DNA of 64,000 nt from Bradyrhizobium macuxiense (GTDB lineage: Bacteria; Pseudomonadota; Alphaproteobacteria; Rhizobiales; Xanthobacteraceae), in NCBI RefSeq assembly GCF_007993935.1, contig NZ_VITY01000008.1:248001-312000 (forward strand), read 5' to 3'. The notes below the pieces were generated by a model. It saw only the letters and a program-made list of their open reading frames with translations, made no database searches and was not told the DNA's origin. A program made the position numbers and the translations under genes. This document shows positions 43,229 to 51,362 of this stretch, one piece after another; positions within the stretch are counted from its first letter, which is position 1, and every line of letters begins with the position of its first letter.

Positions 43229-45040
43229 ATGACAACTGCCCCGATTTCGAACATCCGCAACTTCTCCATCGTCGCCCATATCGACCATGGCAAATCGACC
43301 CTCGCCGACCGCCTGATCCAGATGACGGGCGGCCTGTCGGATCGCGAAATGGCGGGCAAGGAGCAGGTGCTCGATTCGATGGATATCGAGCGCGAGCGCG
43401 GCATCACCATCAAGGCGCAGACCGTCCGGCTGAACTACCGTGCCAAGGACGGCAAGGACTACATCTTCAATTTGATGGACACGCCCGGCCACGTCGACTT
43501 CGCCTACGAGGTCTCGCGGTCGCTGGCGGCCTGCGAGGGTTCCCTGCTCGTGGTCGACGCCAGCCAGGGCGTCGAGGCGCAGACCCTCGCCAACGTCTAT
43601 CAGGCGCTCGACAACAATCACGAGATCGTGCCGGTCCTGAACAAGGTCGACCTGCCCGCGGCCGAACCCGAGAAGGTCAAGCAGCAGATCGAGGACGTGA
43701 TCGGCATCGACGCGTCTGACGCGGTGATGATCTCGGCCAAGACCGGCATCGGCGTGCCCGACGTGCTGGAGGCGATCGTCACCCGCCTGCCGCCGCCGAA
43801 GGGTGACCGCGATGCGACGCTCAAGGCGCTCTTGGTCGACAGCTGGTACGACGTCTATCTCGGCGTGGTCGTCCTGATCCGCGTCGTCGACGGCGTGATG
43901 AAGAAGGGCCAGCGCATCCGCATGATGGGCACGGGTGCTGCCTATGACATCGAGCGCGTCGGCTTCTTCACGCCGAAGATGCAGCAGGTCGAGGAGCTCG
44001 GCCCCGGCGAGATCGGCTTCATCACCGCGGCGATCAAGGAAGTCGCCGACACCCGCGTCGGCGACACCATCACCGACGACAAGAAGCCGGTCACTGAAAT
44101 GCTGCCGGGCTTCAAGCCGGCCATTCCAGTCGTGTTCTGCGGCCTGTTCCCGGTCGACGCCGACGATTTCGAAACGCTGCGTGGCGCGATGGGCAAGCTG
44201 CGCTTGAACGACGCCAGCTTCTCGTTCGAGATGGAGACGTCAGCCGCGCTCGGCTTCGGCTTCCGCTGCGGCTTCCTCGGGCTCTTGCATCTGGAGATCA
44301 TCCAGGAGCGGCTGTCGCGCGAGTTCGATCTCAACCTGATCGCGACCGCGCCGAGCGTCATCTACAAGATGAAGCTGACCGACGGCACCGAGCTCGAGAT
44401 CCACAATCCGGTCGACATGCCCGACGTGGTCAAGATCGCCGAGATCGAGGAGCCGTGGATCGAGGCGACCATCCTCACCCCCGACGAATATCTCGGCAGC
44501 GTCTTGAAGCTGTGCCAGGACCGCCGCGGCTCGCAGAAGGAGCTGACTTACGTCGGCTCCCGCGCGATGGTGAAATACGATTTGCCGCTCAACGAGGTGG
44601 TGTTCGATTTCTACGATCGGCTGAAGTCGGTCTCCAAGGGCTACGCCTCGTTCGACTATCATCTGACCGACTACAAGCCGGCCGATCTGGTGAAGATGCA
44701 GATCCTGGTCAACGCCGAGCCGGTCGACGCGCTGTCGATGCTGGTGCATCGCACCCGCGCCGAAGGCCGCGGCCGCGCCATGGTCGAGAAGATGAAGGAG
44801 CTGATCCCGCCGCACATGTTCCAGATCCCGATCCAGGCGGCGATCGGCGGCAAGGTGATCGCGCGCGAGACCGTGCGCGCGCTGCGCAAGGACGTTACCG
44901 CGAAGTGCTACGGCGGCGACATCACGCGCAAGCGCAAGCTTCTGGAGAAGCAGAAGGAAGGCAAGAAGAAGATGCGGCAGTTCGGCAAGGTCGACATCCC
45001 GCAGGAAGCCTTCATCGCCGCGCTCAAGGTGGATAGTTGA
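43229..45040 (+). CDS. lepA: Elongation factor 4 (back-translocating GTPase)
   Basis: A 603-residue translational GTPase. G1 is VAHIDHGKSTLADRL, the switch I region is RERGITIKAQTVRL, G3 is DTPGHVDFAYEV, G4 is LNKVDLP, and G5 is SAKTGIG. The LepA-specific C-terminal domain includes RKRKLLEKQKEGKKKMRQ and ends VDIPQEAFIAALKVDS. The ATG at 43229 (MTTAPISNIRNF) is the family start. The last 24 coding bases recur 132 bp downstream (see 45009-45164). Confidence 0.97.
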   Translation: MTTAPISNIRNFSIVAHIDHGKSTLADRLIQMTGGLSDREMAGKEQVLDSMDIERERGITIKAQTVRLNYRAKDGKDYIFNLMDTPGHVDFAYEVSRSLAACEGSLLVVDASQGVEAQTLANVYQALDNNHEIVPVLNKVDLPAAEPEKVKQQIEDVIGIDASDAVMISAKTGIGVPDVLEAIVTRLPPPKGDRDATLKALLVDSWYDVYLGVVVLIRVVDGVMKKGQRIRMMGTGAAYDIERVGFFTPKMQQVEELGPGEIGFITAAIKEVADTRVGDTITDDKKPVTEMLPGFKPAIPVVFCGLFPVDADDFETLRGAMGKLRLNDASFSFEMETSAALGFGFRCGFLGLLHLEIIQERLSREFDLNLIATAPSVIYKMKLTDGTELEIHNPVDMPDVVKIAEIEEPWIEATILTPDEYLGSVLKLCQDRRGSQKELTYVGSRAMVKYDLPLNEVVFDFYDRLKSVSKGYASFDYHLTDYKPADLVKMQILVNAEPVDALSMLVHRTRAEGRGRAMVEKMKELIPPHMFQIPIQAAIGGKVIARETVRALRKDVTAKCYGGDITRKRKLLEKQKEGKKKMRQFGKVDIPQEAFIAALKVDS

Positions 45041-45164
45041 GGCGAACGCTCGAGCCGCATCGGGCGTGACGAGGCAGGTCTGGTCCGCGGAGACCCGGCG
45101 ACAAAAAGTCGAAAACAACCCCATGCACAGTAGCCGTCAACCTTCATCGCCGCGCTGAAGGTGG
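45009..45164. repeat. Direct repeat of the lepA 3' end
   Basis: CCTTCATCGCCGCGCT followed by C/G and AAGGTGG occurs at 45009-45032, inside lepA, and again at 45141-45164, outside it. Twenty-three of 24 bases agree. The 108 bp between them contains CCCATGCACAGTAG and no gene. A duplicated gene end next to a compositionally different cassette (45235-47322) could be a relic of integration or of duplication plus deletion. No integrase is present. Confidence 0.7.
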
Positions 45165-45234
45165 CCAGGATGCGGCCCCAGATACCAGCCCGCCGCCAGC
45201 AGACGGAAGCGGTGGCCAGCTTGAGTTGACGCAT

Positions 45235-45597
45235 TCAGGCTTTAGCCTTGCGGCCACGACCGCCAGATCTTGCTGGCACGCTCCTTCCATATTCATTCCA
45301 CCAGGCCGTTAGCGCTTCCATCGTCGGGCCGAGCCCGCGCGCCTTCTTGGTGATCGCATATTCAACGCGGAGGGGCACTTCCGCGAACACTGTGCGCGAT
45401 ATCAGGCCGTCCGCTTCGAGTTCGCGAAGTTGTGCCGTGAGCATGTGCTGAGTGATGCCGGGGATAGCCTTTCGTAGCTCGCCGAAGCGGTAGACCCGCT
45501 GATTGAGCAGCCACATGATCTCCAGCTTCCACTTGCCTGAGAGCAGCGCGAACGCGCGCCGCATCTCCTCATGCATGTTTATCTCTGCGTCCTTCAT
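45235..45597 (-). CDS. HxlR-family transcriptional regulator
   Basis: A 120-residue winged-helix regulator. The family pattern is clear: AFALLSGKWKLEIMWLL, RFGELRKAIPGITQHMLTAQLRELEADGLI and VEYAITKKARGLGPTMEAL. It contains no cysteine, so the thiol-based sensing known for some HxlR proteins cannot apply. The ATG at 45597 (MKDAEINMHEE) is preferred because GGAG lies 11 bases upstream, inside a palindrome that may be its own operator; ATG 45612 is the alternative. It is divergent from the DoxX/SDR/MAPEG genes and probably represses them. Confidence 0.9.
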   Translation of the reverse strand: MKDAEINMHEEMRRAFALLSGKWKLEIMWLLNQRVYRFGELRKAIPGITQHMLTAQLRELEADGLISRTVFAEVPLRVEYAITKKARGLGPTMEALTAWWNEYGRSVPARSGGRGRKAKA

Positions 45598-45598
45598 A

Positions 45599-45614
45599 GT
45601 ATGGTTCTCCATAC
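45599..45614. promoter_or_regulatory. Perfect palindrome over the hxlR ribosome site, candidate operator
   Basis: GTATGG-TTCT-CCATAC is a perfect 16-bp inverted repeat directly before the regulator's ATG at 45597. It would let the HxlR dimer block its own expression, and it lies about 150 bp from the divergent DoxX-like gene. Confidence 0.5.
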
Positions 45615-45760
45615 CTACAGCAAGTTATTCATCCTACTTGCGATTATCAATCTTAATCCGCATTTTCGATGTGCGCTGCTGAGGCACAGAGGAATTGCAC
45701 TGCGGCGCAAATCAACCCCAACCGAGGAGTTGCTGTCGCGCCAGCAATCACAACGACCAC

Positions 45761-46141
45761 ATGGCTACGATTTACACATACTGGATCAGCACAGCACTCT
45801 TGACGCTGCTGTATCTGTCCTCCGCCGTTATGTACCTGACGAAAGGGAAATGGGTTCGGCAGGCGCTCGCCGGCCTTGGATACCCGGCCTACCTCGTGCC
45901 ACTCATGATCGTGGTTAAAGTCTTGGGCCCGGCCGCAGTCCTTTCACGCGTCAACGTGGGGCTCAGCGAGCTCGCTTACGCGGGCATGTTCTATCATCTG
46001 CTGTTGGCTGGTTTGGCACATTTCGCCGTGCGCAAGCCCAACGAGGCGTTGCCCGCCATCGTCGGCCTCGCGTTGCTCATCACTTCCTTCGTTACGCAGA
46101 ACGCCGCTCGCGGTATCGCGTCGCCATACGGGCTGTTCTGA
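45761..46141 (+). CDS. DoxX-like membrane protein
   Basis: A 126-residue protein with four hydrophobic helices (about 6-26, 43-62, 72-92, 98-114). It contains the DoxX-like pattern GKWVRQALAGLGYPAYLVPLM and VLGPAAVLSRVNVGLSELAYAGMFYHLL. The ATG at 45761 is chosen (MATIYTYWISTALLT). DoxX-like proteins are often linked with electron transfer or detoxification, but no reaction is known for this group. It heads the run DoxX-SDR-MAPEG opposite hxlR. Confidence 0.8.
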   Translation: MATIYTYWISTALLTLLYLSSAVMYLTKGKWVRQALAGLGYPAYLVPLMIVVKVLGPAAVLSRVNVGLSELAYAGMFYHLLLAGLAHFAVRKPNEALPAIVGLALLITSFVTQNAARGIASPYGLF

Positions 46142-46186
46142 CGAGAAGGAAAGCGATCAACACAACAACTATCGAAGGAGATGAAC

Positions 46187-46930
46187 ATGAATAGACTCAA
46201 TGCAAAAGTTGCCATTGTCACTGGCGCCGGTCGCGGTATTGGCCGATCTACCGCGAAGCTGTTCGCTGCGGAGGGCGCAAAGGTTGCGGTCCTGTCGCTC
46301 ACACCGGCAAACGTGGATGCCGTCGTCGCAGAGATCGAGGGGGCGGGCGGCACGGCGCTAGGCGTCGTCTGCGATATCAGCGATGCTGACCAAGTCAAAG
46401 CAGCGATCGATAAGGTAGTCGCGGCTTACGGCAGGATCGATATCCTGGTGAATAACGCGTTCGATCCGTCCGTTCCCAACTCGTCCGTCAAGGATTTGTC
46501 AGTCGAGCAGTTGCAGCGCAACTTCGAGACGGGCCCAATTGCGTATCTGCGAACGATGCAAGGGTGTTACCCCTACCTAAAGATGAGCGGCAAAGGTCGC
46601 GTCATCAACTTCGGCTCGATGGCCGGCGTCCTCGGTTTGACCGGCTACGGTCCCTACAACATGGCAAAAGAGGCGGTGCGCGCCCTTACGCGGACCGCTG
46701 CCCGCGAATGGGGTCCCGACAAAATCACCGTGAATAACATCCTGCCGCTCGCGGAGACATGGGACTCTGCCGCAAATGTGCCCGCGCCGACAAACGCGCT
46801 GGCCCGATACGGCGCGCCGGAAAATGACGTCGCGCCGGTCGTCTTGTTCCTTGCGAGCGAGGACGCGCAGTTTGTAACGGGAGCCAGCCTCACCGCTGAC
46901 GGCGGCGCAATCATCGACAGCGCGCGCTAG
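46187..46930 (+). CDS. Short-chain dehydrogenase/reductase
   Basis: A 247-residue classical SDR. The NAD(P) site is IVTGAGRGIGRSTAKLF. The NNAG motif is present as LVNNAFDP with Phe for Gly. The catalytic Ser is in NFGSMAGV, and Tyr/Lys are in YGPYNMAKEAV. The C-terminal strand LTADGGAI is normal. The ATG at 46187 has GGAG 6 bases upstream, better than the ATG at 46181. It lies 45 bp after the DoxX-like gene and 2 bp before the MAPEG gene, so it is co-transcribed with them. Substrate unknown. Confidence 0.9.
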   Translation: MNRLNAKVAIVTGAGRGIGRSTAKLFAAEGAKVAVLSLTPANVDAVVAEIEGAGGTALGVVCDISDADQVKAAIDKVVAAYGRIDILVNNAFDPSVPNSSVKDLSVEQLQRNFETGPIAYLRTMQGCYPYLKMSGKGRVINFGSMAGVLGLTGYGPYNMAKEAVRALTRTAAREWGPDKITVNNILPLAETWDSAANVPAPTNALARYGAPENDVAPVVLFLASEDAQFVTGASLTADGGAIIDSAR

Positions 46931-46932
46931 TC

Positions 46933-47322
46933 ATGACTGCACTCCCCATCACTTCCGTGTTTGCGGCAGCCTTTGCGGTCTCCCTTGTCGCCCTGTCGTT
47001 TCCCATTTCCGTGCGCCGCGCAAGGGTCGGGCAGATGGTAGGCGACAGCGCCGACGAGACGCTGCGTCGGCGCATTCGCGCCCAGGGCAATTTCATCGAG
47101 TACGTTCCACTTGGGGTGATCTCGCTCGGCTTGGTCGAGGCGCACGTCGCCGCGGCCTGGATGGTTGTTGCCATCGGGACAACGCTTGCGTTCGGGCGGC
47201 TCCTGCATGCAATCGGCATGCTTCGGGGACTGGAGGCGCTGCGCGGCTTCGGGATGCTCTTGACCTACGCAGCGCTGCTTGTTGCGGCTGGATACCTCGT
47301 CCTGGGCGCAGTGCTTTGGTAG
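46933..47322 (+). CDS. MAPEG-family membrane protein
   Basis: A 129-residue protein with four membrane helices (about 5-25, 57-76, 78-94, 105-127). The MAPEG pattern is RRRIRAQGNFIEYVPLGVISLGLVEA and FGRLLHAIGMLRG. Bacterial MAPEG proteins include membrane glutathione transferases. The ATG is 2 bp after the SDR stop. It is the last gene of the cassette, which suggests joint redox or electrophile detoxification under HxlR control; that purpose is inferred. Confidence 0.87.
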   Translation: MTALPITSVFAAAFAVSLVALSFPISVRRARVGQMVGDSADETLRRRIRAQGNFIEYVPLGVISLGLVEAHVAAAWMVVAIGTTLAFGRLLHAIGMLRGLEALRGFGMLLTYAALLVAAGYLVLGAVLW

Positions 47323-47426
47323 CCCGGACGTCGGCTGCCGACCCATTGCGACATTTGCAGCGGTTGCAGAAGGCGTCGGCGCGAACCGGACATTGACGAA
47401 GATTTATAAATACGCGCCCGGGCTAC
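47319..47426. repeat. Inverted repeat GTAGCCCGG / CCGGGCTAC
   Basis: GTAGCCCGG at 47319-47327 overlaps the MAPEG stop codon, and its inverse CCGGGCTAC is at 47418-47426. About 90 bp between them holds no gene. It marks the right end of the HxlR cassette and may be another dispersed repeat remnant. Confidence 0.45.
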
Positions 47427-47523
47427 GATGCCCTTGGCGCAGTCGATGTCGATCCTTGTCCCAGCAACAAAACGCACCATGATTTGAATCGCCTTCGCAC
47501 GGCGGGCCGACTAGACTCCGATC

Positions 47524-47859
47524 ATGTTGCGCATCCTGTCCCTCCTTGTCGTCATCCTCGCATTGCTGCAGCCGGACCTGAGCTCGGCCGCCTCCTCGAA
47601 AAAGCGGCACGGCTCGACCCGCTGGCATGGCTATGGCTTCCTGCCCGGCTACCGACAGCCGCCCAATCAGACCATTCCGGTGCTCGGCCCGCGCGGCGCC
47701 GCCCGCGGCTACCCGGACTTTTCGCCGGAATATTGGTATGGCGGGGACTGGCATTACTTCGGCCGACCCGGATTCCATGGCGGGGGGCGCTACAATGGCG
47801 GCAGCTACGGCCCGTGCTGGAGCTGGACGCCGATCGGGCGGGCCTGGAACTGCGGGTAG
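47524..47859 (+). CDS. Small secreted Gly/Tyr/Trp-rich protein
   Basis: A 111-residue product with a signal peptide at 1-22 (LLQPDLSSAASS). The mature part is basic at first (KKRHGSTRWHGYG) and then rich in Gly, Tyr, Phe and Trp (GGDWHYFGRPGFHGGGRYNG). Two Cys near the end (GPCWSW and WNCG) could form a disulfide. The ATG at 47524 is the only good start. No function is recognised. A palindromic repeat begins right after the stop. Confidence 0.65.
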   Translation: MLRILSLLVVILALLQPDLSSAASSKKRHGSTRWHGYGFLPGYRQPPNQTIPVLGPRGAARGYPDFSPEYWYGGDWHYFGRPGFHGGGRYNGGSYGPCWSWTPIGRAWNCG

Positions 47860-47860
47860 A

Positions 47861-47906
47861 GCATGATCCGGAAAAGTGCGAAGCGGTTTTCCGGAAAGAT
47901 CATGCT
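47861..47906. repeat. Palindromic repeat GCATGATCCGGAAAAGTG
   Basis: GCATGATCCGGAAAA and its inverse TTTTCCGGAAAGATCATGC enclose GTGCGAAGCGG. It begins one base after the stop of the preceding gene and could serve as a transcript end. An interrupted copy is at 58091-58163 and a degenerate one at 40766-40811. Confidence 0.8.
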
Positions 47907-48112
47907 TAAACAACAAGCTAAAGCGTGATGACGATTCAACCCAACCTCATCGCGCCTTAGCCGCGAGTCGCTGCGACATCTTGCGCAACCCAACTCACAA
48001 TCCGCTGATCCCGGCATGAGAGGCATGTTGCCCGTCATATTGCCCCTGGACCTCGGATAGGCCACCATCCTTTCCGCGCGCACCACAAAATACAACAGCG
48101 CCGGGGAAACGC

Positions 48113-49342
48113 ATGAGCAAGGCCACTCGCTTCGATTATGGCTGGGTCGTCGTCGGCGCGGGCGCGCTGATGACCTGCGTCGGCTTCGGCACCATGCTGT
48201 CGCTCGCGGTGTTCCTGCAGCCGATCTCGGATGCGATGGGTTGGTCGCGCGCCGGCGTGTCGGCCGCGGCGACGCTGGATTTCCTCTGCATGGGCTTTGC
48301 GGCGTTCGCCTGGGGCGCGCTGTCCGACCGCTTCGGCACCCGCATCGTAGTGCTGGCCGGCAGCCTGCTGCTCGGGCTCGGCCTCGTGACGGCAAGCCAG
48401 GCGCAGAGCCTGTGGCAATTCCAGCTCTGCTTCGGCGTGCTGATCGGGATCGCCGTCGGCAGCTTCTATGCGCCGATGACGGCGCTCGCCAGCGCCTGGA
48501 TCGACAAGCATCGCAGCCTCGCCGTCGCCCTGGTGTCGGCCGGCATGGGCGTCTCGCCGCTGACGGTCGCGCCATCCGCGAGCTGGCTGATCACGGCCTA
48601 TGACTGGCGCTTCGCGATGCTCGTCATCGGCATCGCCGCATGGGTGCTGCTGATCCCCGCATCGTTCCTGGTGCGCGCGGCGCCGCAGGGAACGCCCGTT
48701 GCGACCAACGCCACCGCCGCGAGCGCGCCGCACGCGGAATGGACCGTGGCGCAGGCGCTGCGCACCCCGCAATTCATCACGCTGGCGCTCGCGCATTTCG
48801 CCTGCTGCGCCGCGCATTCCGGGCCGATCTTCCACATGGTGTCCTACGCCATGGTATGCGGCATCGCGCCGCTCACCGCGGTCACGGTCTACAGCCTCGC
48901 CGGCTTCTCCGGGCTCGGCGGCCGCCTGCTGCTCGGGGTGCTCGCAGACCGGCTCGGCGCCAAGCCGGTTTTGGTCGGCGGCCTCCTGGTGCAGGCGCTG
49001 TCGATCGCGACTTATCTTGCGGTGGCGCAGCTCGGCCAGTTCTATGCGCTGTCGGTCGTGTTCGGCCTCGCCTATGGCGGCGTGATGCCGCTCTATGCCG
49101 TGCTGGTGCGCGAGTTCTTCGGCGCGCGCATCATGGGCACGGTGTTCGGCGCGGTGTCGGCGTTCGCGAGCCTCGGCATGGCGCTCGGGCCGTGGGCCGG
49201 CGGTTATGTGTTCGACACCTTCCACGGCTACACATGGCTGCACGCCGGTTCCTTCGCGATCGGCCTCGCCGCGGTTGCGGTGGCGCTGAGCTTCTCGACC
49301 AAGCGCCAGCCCTCGCTCGATCTCGGCCGCGCCGCCGCCTGA
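48113..49342 (+). CDS. Major facilitator superfamily transporter
   Basis: A 409-residue transporter with about twelve helices. MFS motif A is in the loop between helices 2 and 3 (GALSDRFGTRIVVLAG) and repeats between 8 and 9 (GVLADRLGAKPVLVGG). The layout resembles the monocarboxylate/OFA-like branch, with helix 1 GWVVVGAGALMTCVGFG and LAVFLQPISDAMGWSRAGVS. The ATG at 48113 follows GGGGAAACGC. It precedes a flavin-dependent oxidoreductase gene by about 140 bp on the same strand, so they may share a substrate. That substrate is unknown. Confidence 0.88.
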   Translation: MSKATRFDYGWVVVGAGALMTCVGFGTMLSLAVFLQPISDAMGWSRAGVSAAATLDFLCMGFAAFAWGALSDRFGTRIVVLAGSLLLGLGLVTASQAQSLWQFQLCFGVLIGIAVGSFYAPMTALASAWIDKHRSLAVALVSAGMGVSPLTVAPSASWLITAYDWRFAMLVIGIAAWVLLIPASFLVRAAPQGTPVATNATAASAPHAEWTVAQALRTPQFITLALAHFACCAAHSGPIFHMVSYAMVCGIAPLTAVTVYSLAGFSGLGGRLLLGVLADRLGAKPVLVGGLLVQALSIATYLAVAQLGQFYALSVVFGLAYGGVMPLYAVLVREFFGARIMGTVFGAVSAFASLGMALGPWAGGYVFDTFHGYTWLHAGSFAIGLAAVAVALSFSTKRQPSLDLGRAAA

Positions 49343-49484
49343 GCGTGGGTGCATCTTCCGCGCTCGCGCGTCAGTGATGGATAGCCGACCTGCATCGGCG
49401 CGGTCCCGCCTTGCCCTCGCCTGCCGGATGGGTCACCATCGCGCGCGCCCCCAACAAGAATGTCAGAACGGGCCGAGGACACGC

Positions 49485-50657
49485 ATGAACAAGCCGCAGG
49501 GAGTAGACCTTGTCGAGCGGGCGCGCGCGCTGGCGCCGCTGATCATTGCTGAAGCCGACGGGATCGAACGGACGCGGCGACTGACGCCGTCCGTCACCGC
49601 GGCGCTGGTCGAGAACGGGCTGTATCGGGCGCTGCTGCCGAAGCGCTTCGGCGGCGCCGAGGCGACGCTGGACGCCTTCATGCAGATGCAGGAGGAGATC
49701 GCCAAGGCCGACGCCTCGACCGCCTGGTGTCTCGGCCAGTGCAGCGTCTGCGCCATGACCGCGGCCTATCTCGAGCCCGACGCGGCCCACGAGATCTTCA
49801 ACACCGCGCCCGGCATCCTGGCCTGGGGCGCGATCGCCCACGAAGTGCGCGCCGAGCCAGGCGGCTACCGCGCCAGTGCGCGCTGGGATTTCGCCTCGGG
49901 CTCGCGGCAGGCGAGCTGGCTCGGCGCCCACGTTCGCGTCGTCGAGGCCGACGGCTCGCCGCGCAGGAAGGCCGACGGCTCGCCCGAGATCCGCACCATC
50001 CTGTTCCCGATGTCGCAAGCTGTGATGTATGACGTCTGGGACGTGATCGGCCTGAAGGGCACCGGCACCGATTCCTATTCGGTCGACAACCTCTTCATCC
50101 CGGAAAGGTTCGCCGCGCTGCGCGACGATCCCAGCGCGTGCCGCGAGGGAGGACCGCTCTACAAGCTCTCCACCAACATGGTGTTCAGCATGGGCTTCGC
50201 CGCGACCGCGCTCGGCGTCGCCCGCGCCATGCTGGACGCGGCGACCGAGCTCGCTCGGGCTAAGACCCCGCAAGGCCTGAAAGCGATGCGCGACAACAAT
50301 GCCGTGCAGGGCCAGATCGGCCGTACCGAAGCGAGCCTGCGCGCGGCGCGCGCCTATCTGTATGCGACCGCCCACGACGTCTGGAGTGATCTCGCCCGCG
50401 GCGATCCGATCACCGAGGCGCATCGCATCGCGATCCGCATCGCCTCGACCTGGACCATCCACCAGGCGGCCTCCGTGGTCGACATCGCCTATCACATGTC
50501 GGGGGCGACCGCGGTATTCGCGAAGAATCCATTCGAGCGACGATTTCGTGACATGCACGCGATCGCCCAGCAGATCCAGGCCCGCGACACCCAGTATGAG
50601 GATGCCGGCAAGGCGATCCTGTCGGGCAATCTCGCAGCACCGCCGACGGCGCGCTGA
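49485..50657 (+). CDS. Acyl-CoA dehydrogenase-fold flavin-dependent oxidoreductase (HsaA/HpaB-like)
   Basis: A 390-residue protein of the acyl-CoA dehydrogenase fold, closest in feel to group D flavin monooxygenases. The N-terminal helices include LTPSVTAALVENGLYRALLPKRFGG. The flavin-contact stretch is ASTAWCLGQCSVCAM. The middle beta domain includes RASARWDFASGSRQASW. The C-terminal helices include MHAIAQQIQARDTQYEDAGK, where the sequence HAIAQ occupies the place of the monooxygenase substrate loop. No acyl-CoA catalytic Glu is evident. The ATG at 49485 is chosen (MNKPQGVDLV). A reductase partner is not present. Confidence 0.78.
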   Translation: MNKPQGVDLVERARALAPLIIAEADGIERTRRLTPSVTAALVENGLYRALLPKRFGGAEATLDAFMQMQEEIAKADASTAWCLGQCSVCAMTAAYLEPDAAHEIFNTAPGILAWGAIAHEVRAEPGGYRASARWDFASGSRQASWLGAHVRVVEADGSPRRKADGSPEIRTILFPMSQAVMYDVWDVIGLKGTGTDSYSVDNLFIPERFAALRDDPSACREGGPLYKLSTNMVFSMGFAATALGVARAMLDAATELARAKTPQGLKAMRDNNAVQGQIGRTEASLRAARAYLYATAHDVWSDLARGDPITEAHRIAIRIASTWTIHQAASVVDIAYHMSGATAVFAKNPFERRFRDMHAIAQQIQARDTQYEDAGKAILSGNLAAPPTAR

Positions 50658-50704
50658 GGCGCGATGAAGTCAGATTCGGCTAGCGCGCGTGCGCATGCTT
50701 GGTC

Positions 50705-51055
50705 TCAGGTGATCCCCAAAAACCAGAGCCCGAAAAGCAGAACTACGAGGATTGCAGCCTCGCCGAGCATGTGGTGTACGCCGTCAGCCAAAGGCCTTTT
50801 CTGAACCCAAGCGCCGAGCCGTGACTTCGGATCACTCAAGGCTCCCCAGGCTACTAAGGCAAGGGCGATGCCCGTGGCAGCGATCACAGCGATAAGTGCC
50901 GCTATCACCACCCAACCCCAAGCCTGATCAGCCGCAGCATGGTCTGCTTGTCGCACCAGAGCAACGGCCACACCGAACAGGAATAGCGACATCCCGCCGT
51001 AGAGGAGTGAGGCGGCGACGCGGTAGCGTAGCTGGACATCTCGAAGGATTTTCAT
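50705..51055 (-). CDS. Small hypothetical membrane protein
   Basis: A 116-residue protein beginning MKILRDVQLRYRVAASLLYG, with three hydrophobic segments (about 14-32, 44-66 and 95-113). The loop between segments two and three is basic (DPKSRLGAWVQKRPLAD). The ATG at 51055 is taken; an in-frame start 12 bases upstream is possible. Base use is slightly less GC-rich than the neighbours. It is convergent with the oxidoreductase gene. No family is recognised. Confidence 0.6.
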   Translation of the reverse strand: MKILRDVQLRYRVAASLLYGGMSLFLFGVAVALVRQADHAAADQAWGWVVIAALIAVIAATGIALALVAWGALSDPKSRLGAWVQKRPLADGVHHMLGEAAILVVLLFGLWFLGIT

Positions 51056-51362
51056 CGGGTGCACCATCGTTTTGCGACGTACACGGCTCCGCCTAGAAAG
51101 CGCTATTTAAACGGCGATGGGGCAAAAGGGGAAATCCATATGCCGTGATCCACCGTCGGAAAAGCGCGTCTCGACCTCTCCAGCGGAAGAGGCGTAGCGA
51201 GTCTGCGGTCCGATCGATTCAACCTGTCGCCATGGCGCATGGTACGAAAGTAGGCACCCACGACGACGGCCCCGGCACGAATTTCGGCGGCGCAACATCT
51301 GGTTGTTAAGCTTTTTCTGGGAGTTTGCGGACGGCGCTAATGCCTGGAGTTTCGCCGGTACC
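51056..51362. other. Intergenic region upstream of the chemoreceptor gene
   Basis: About 300 bp with no supported gene. An AT-richer stretch, CGCTATTTAAACGG at about 51100, could be a promoter for the small membrane-protein gene. A minus-strand open frame (51107-51454) crosses the chemoreceptor start and is not credited. The chemoreceptor promoter must lie here but no clear element was seen. Confidence 0.4.

Noticed and set aside
45009..47426. An intact integrative island with attL/attR at the end of lepA
   Set aside because: The direct repeats enclose only about 108 bp, not the cassette, and there is no integrase. Only a relic of such an event can be proposed.
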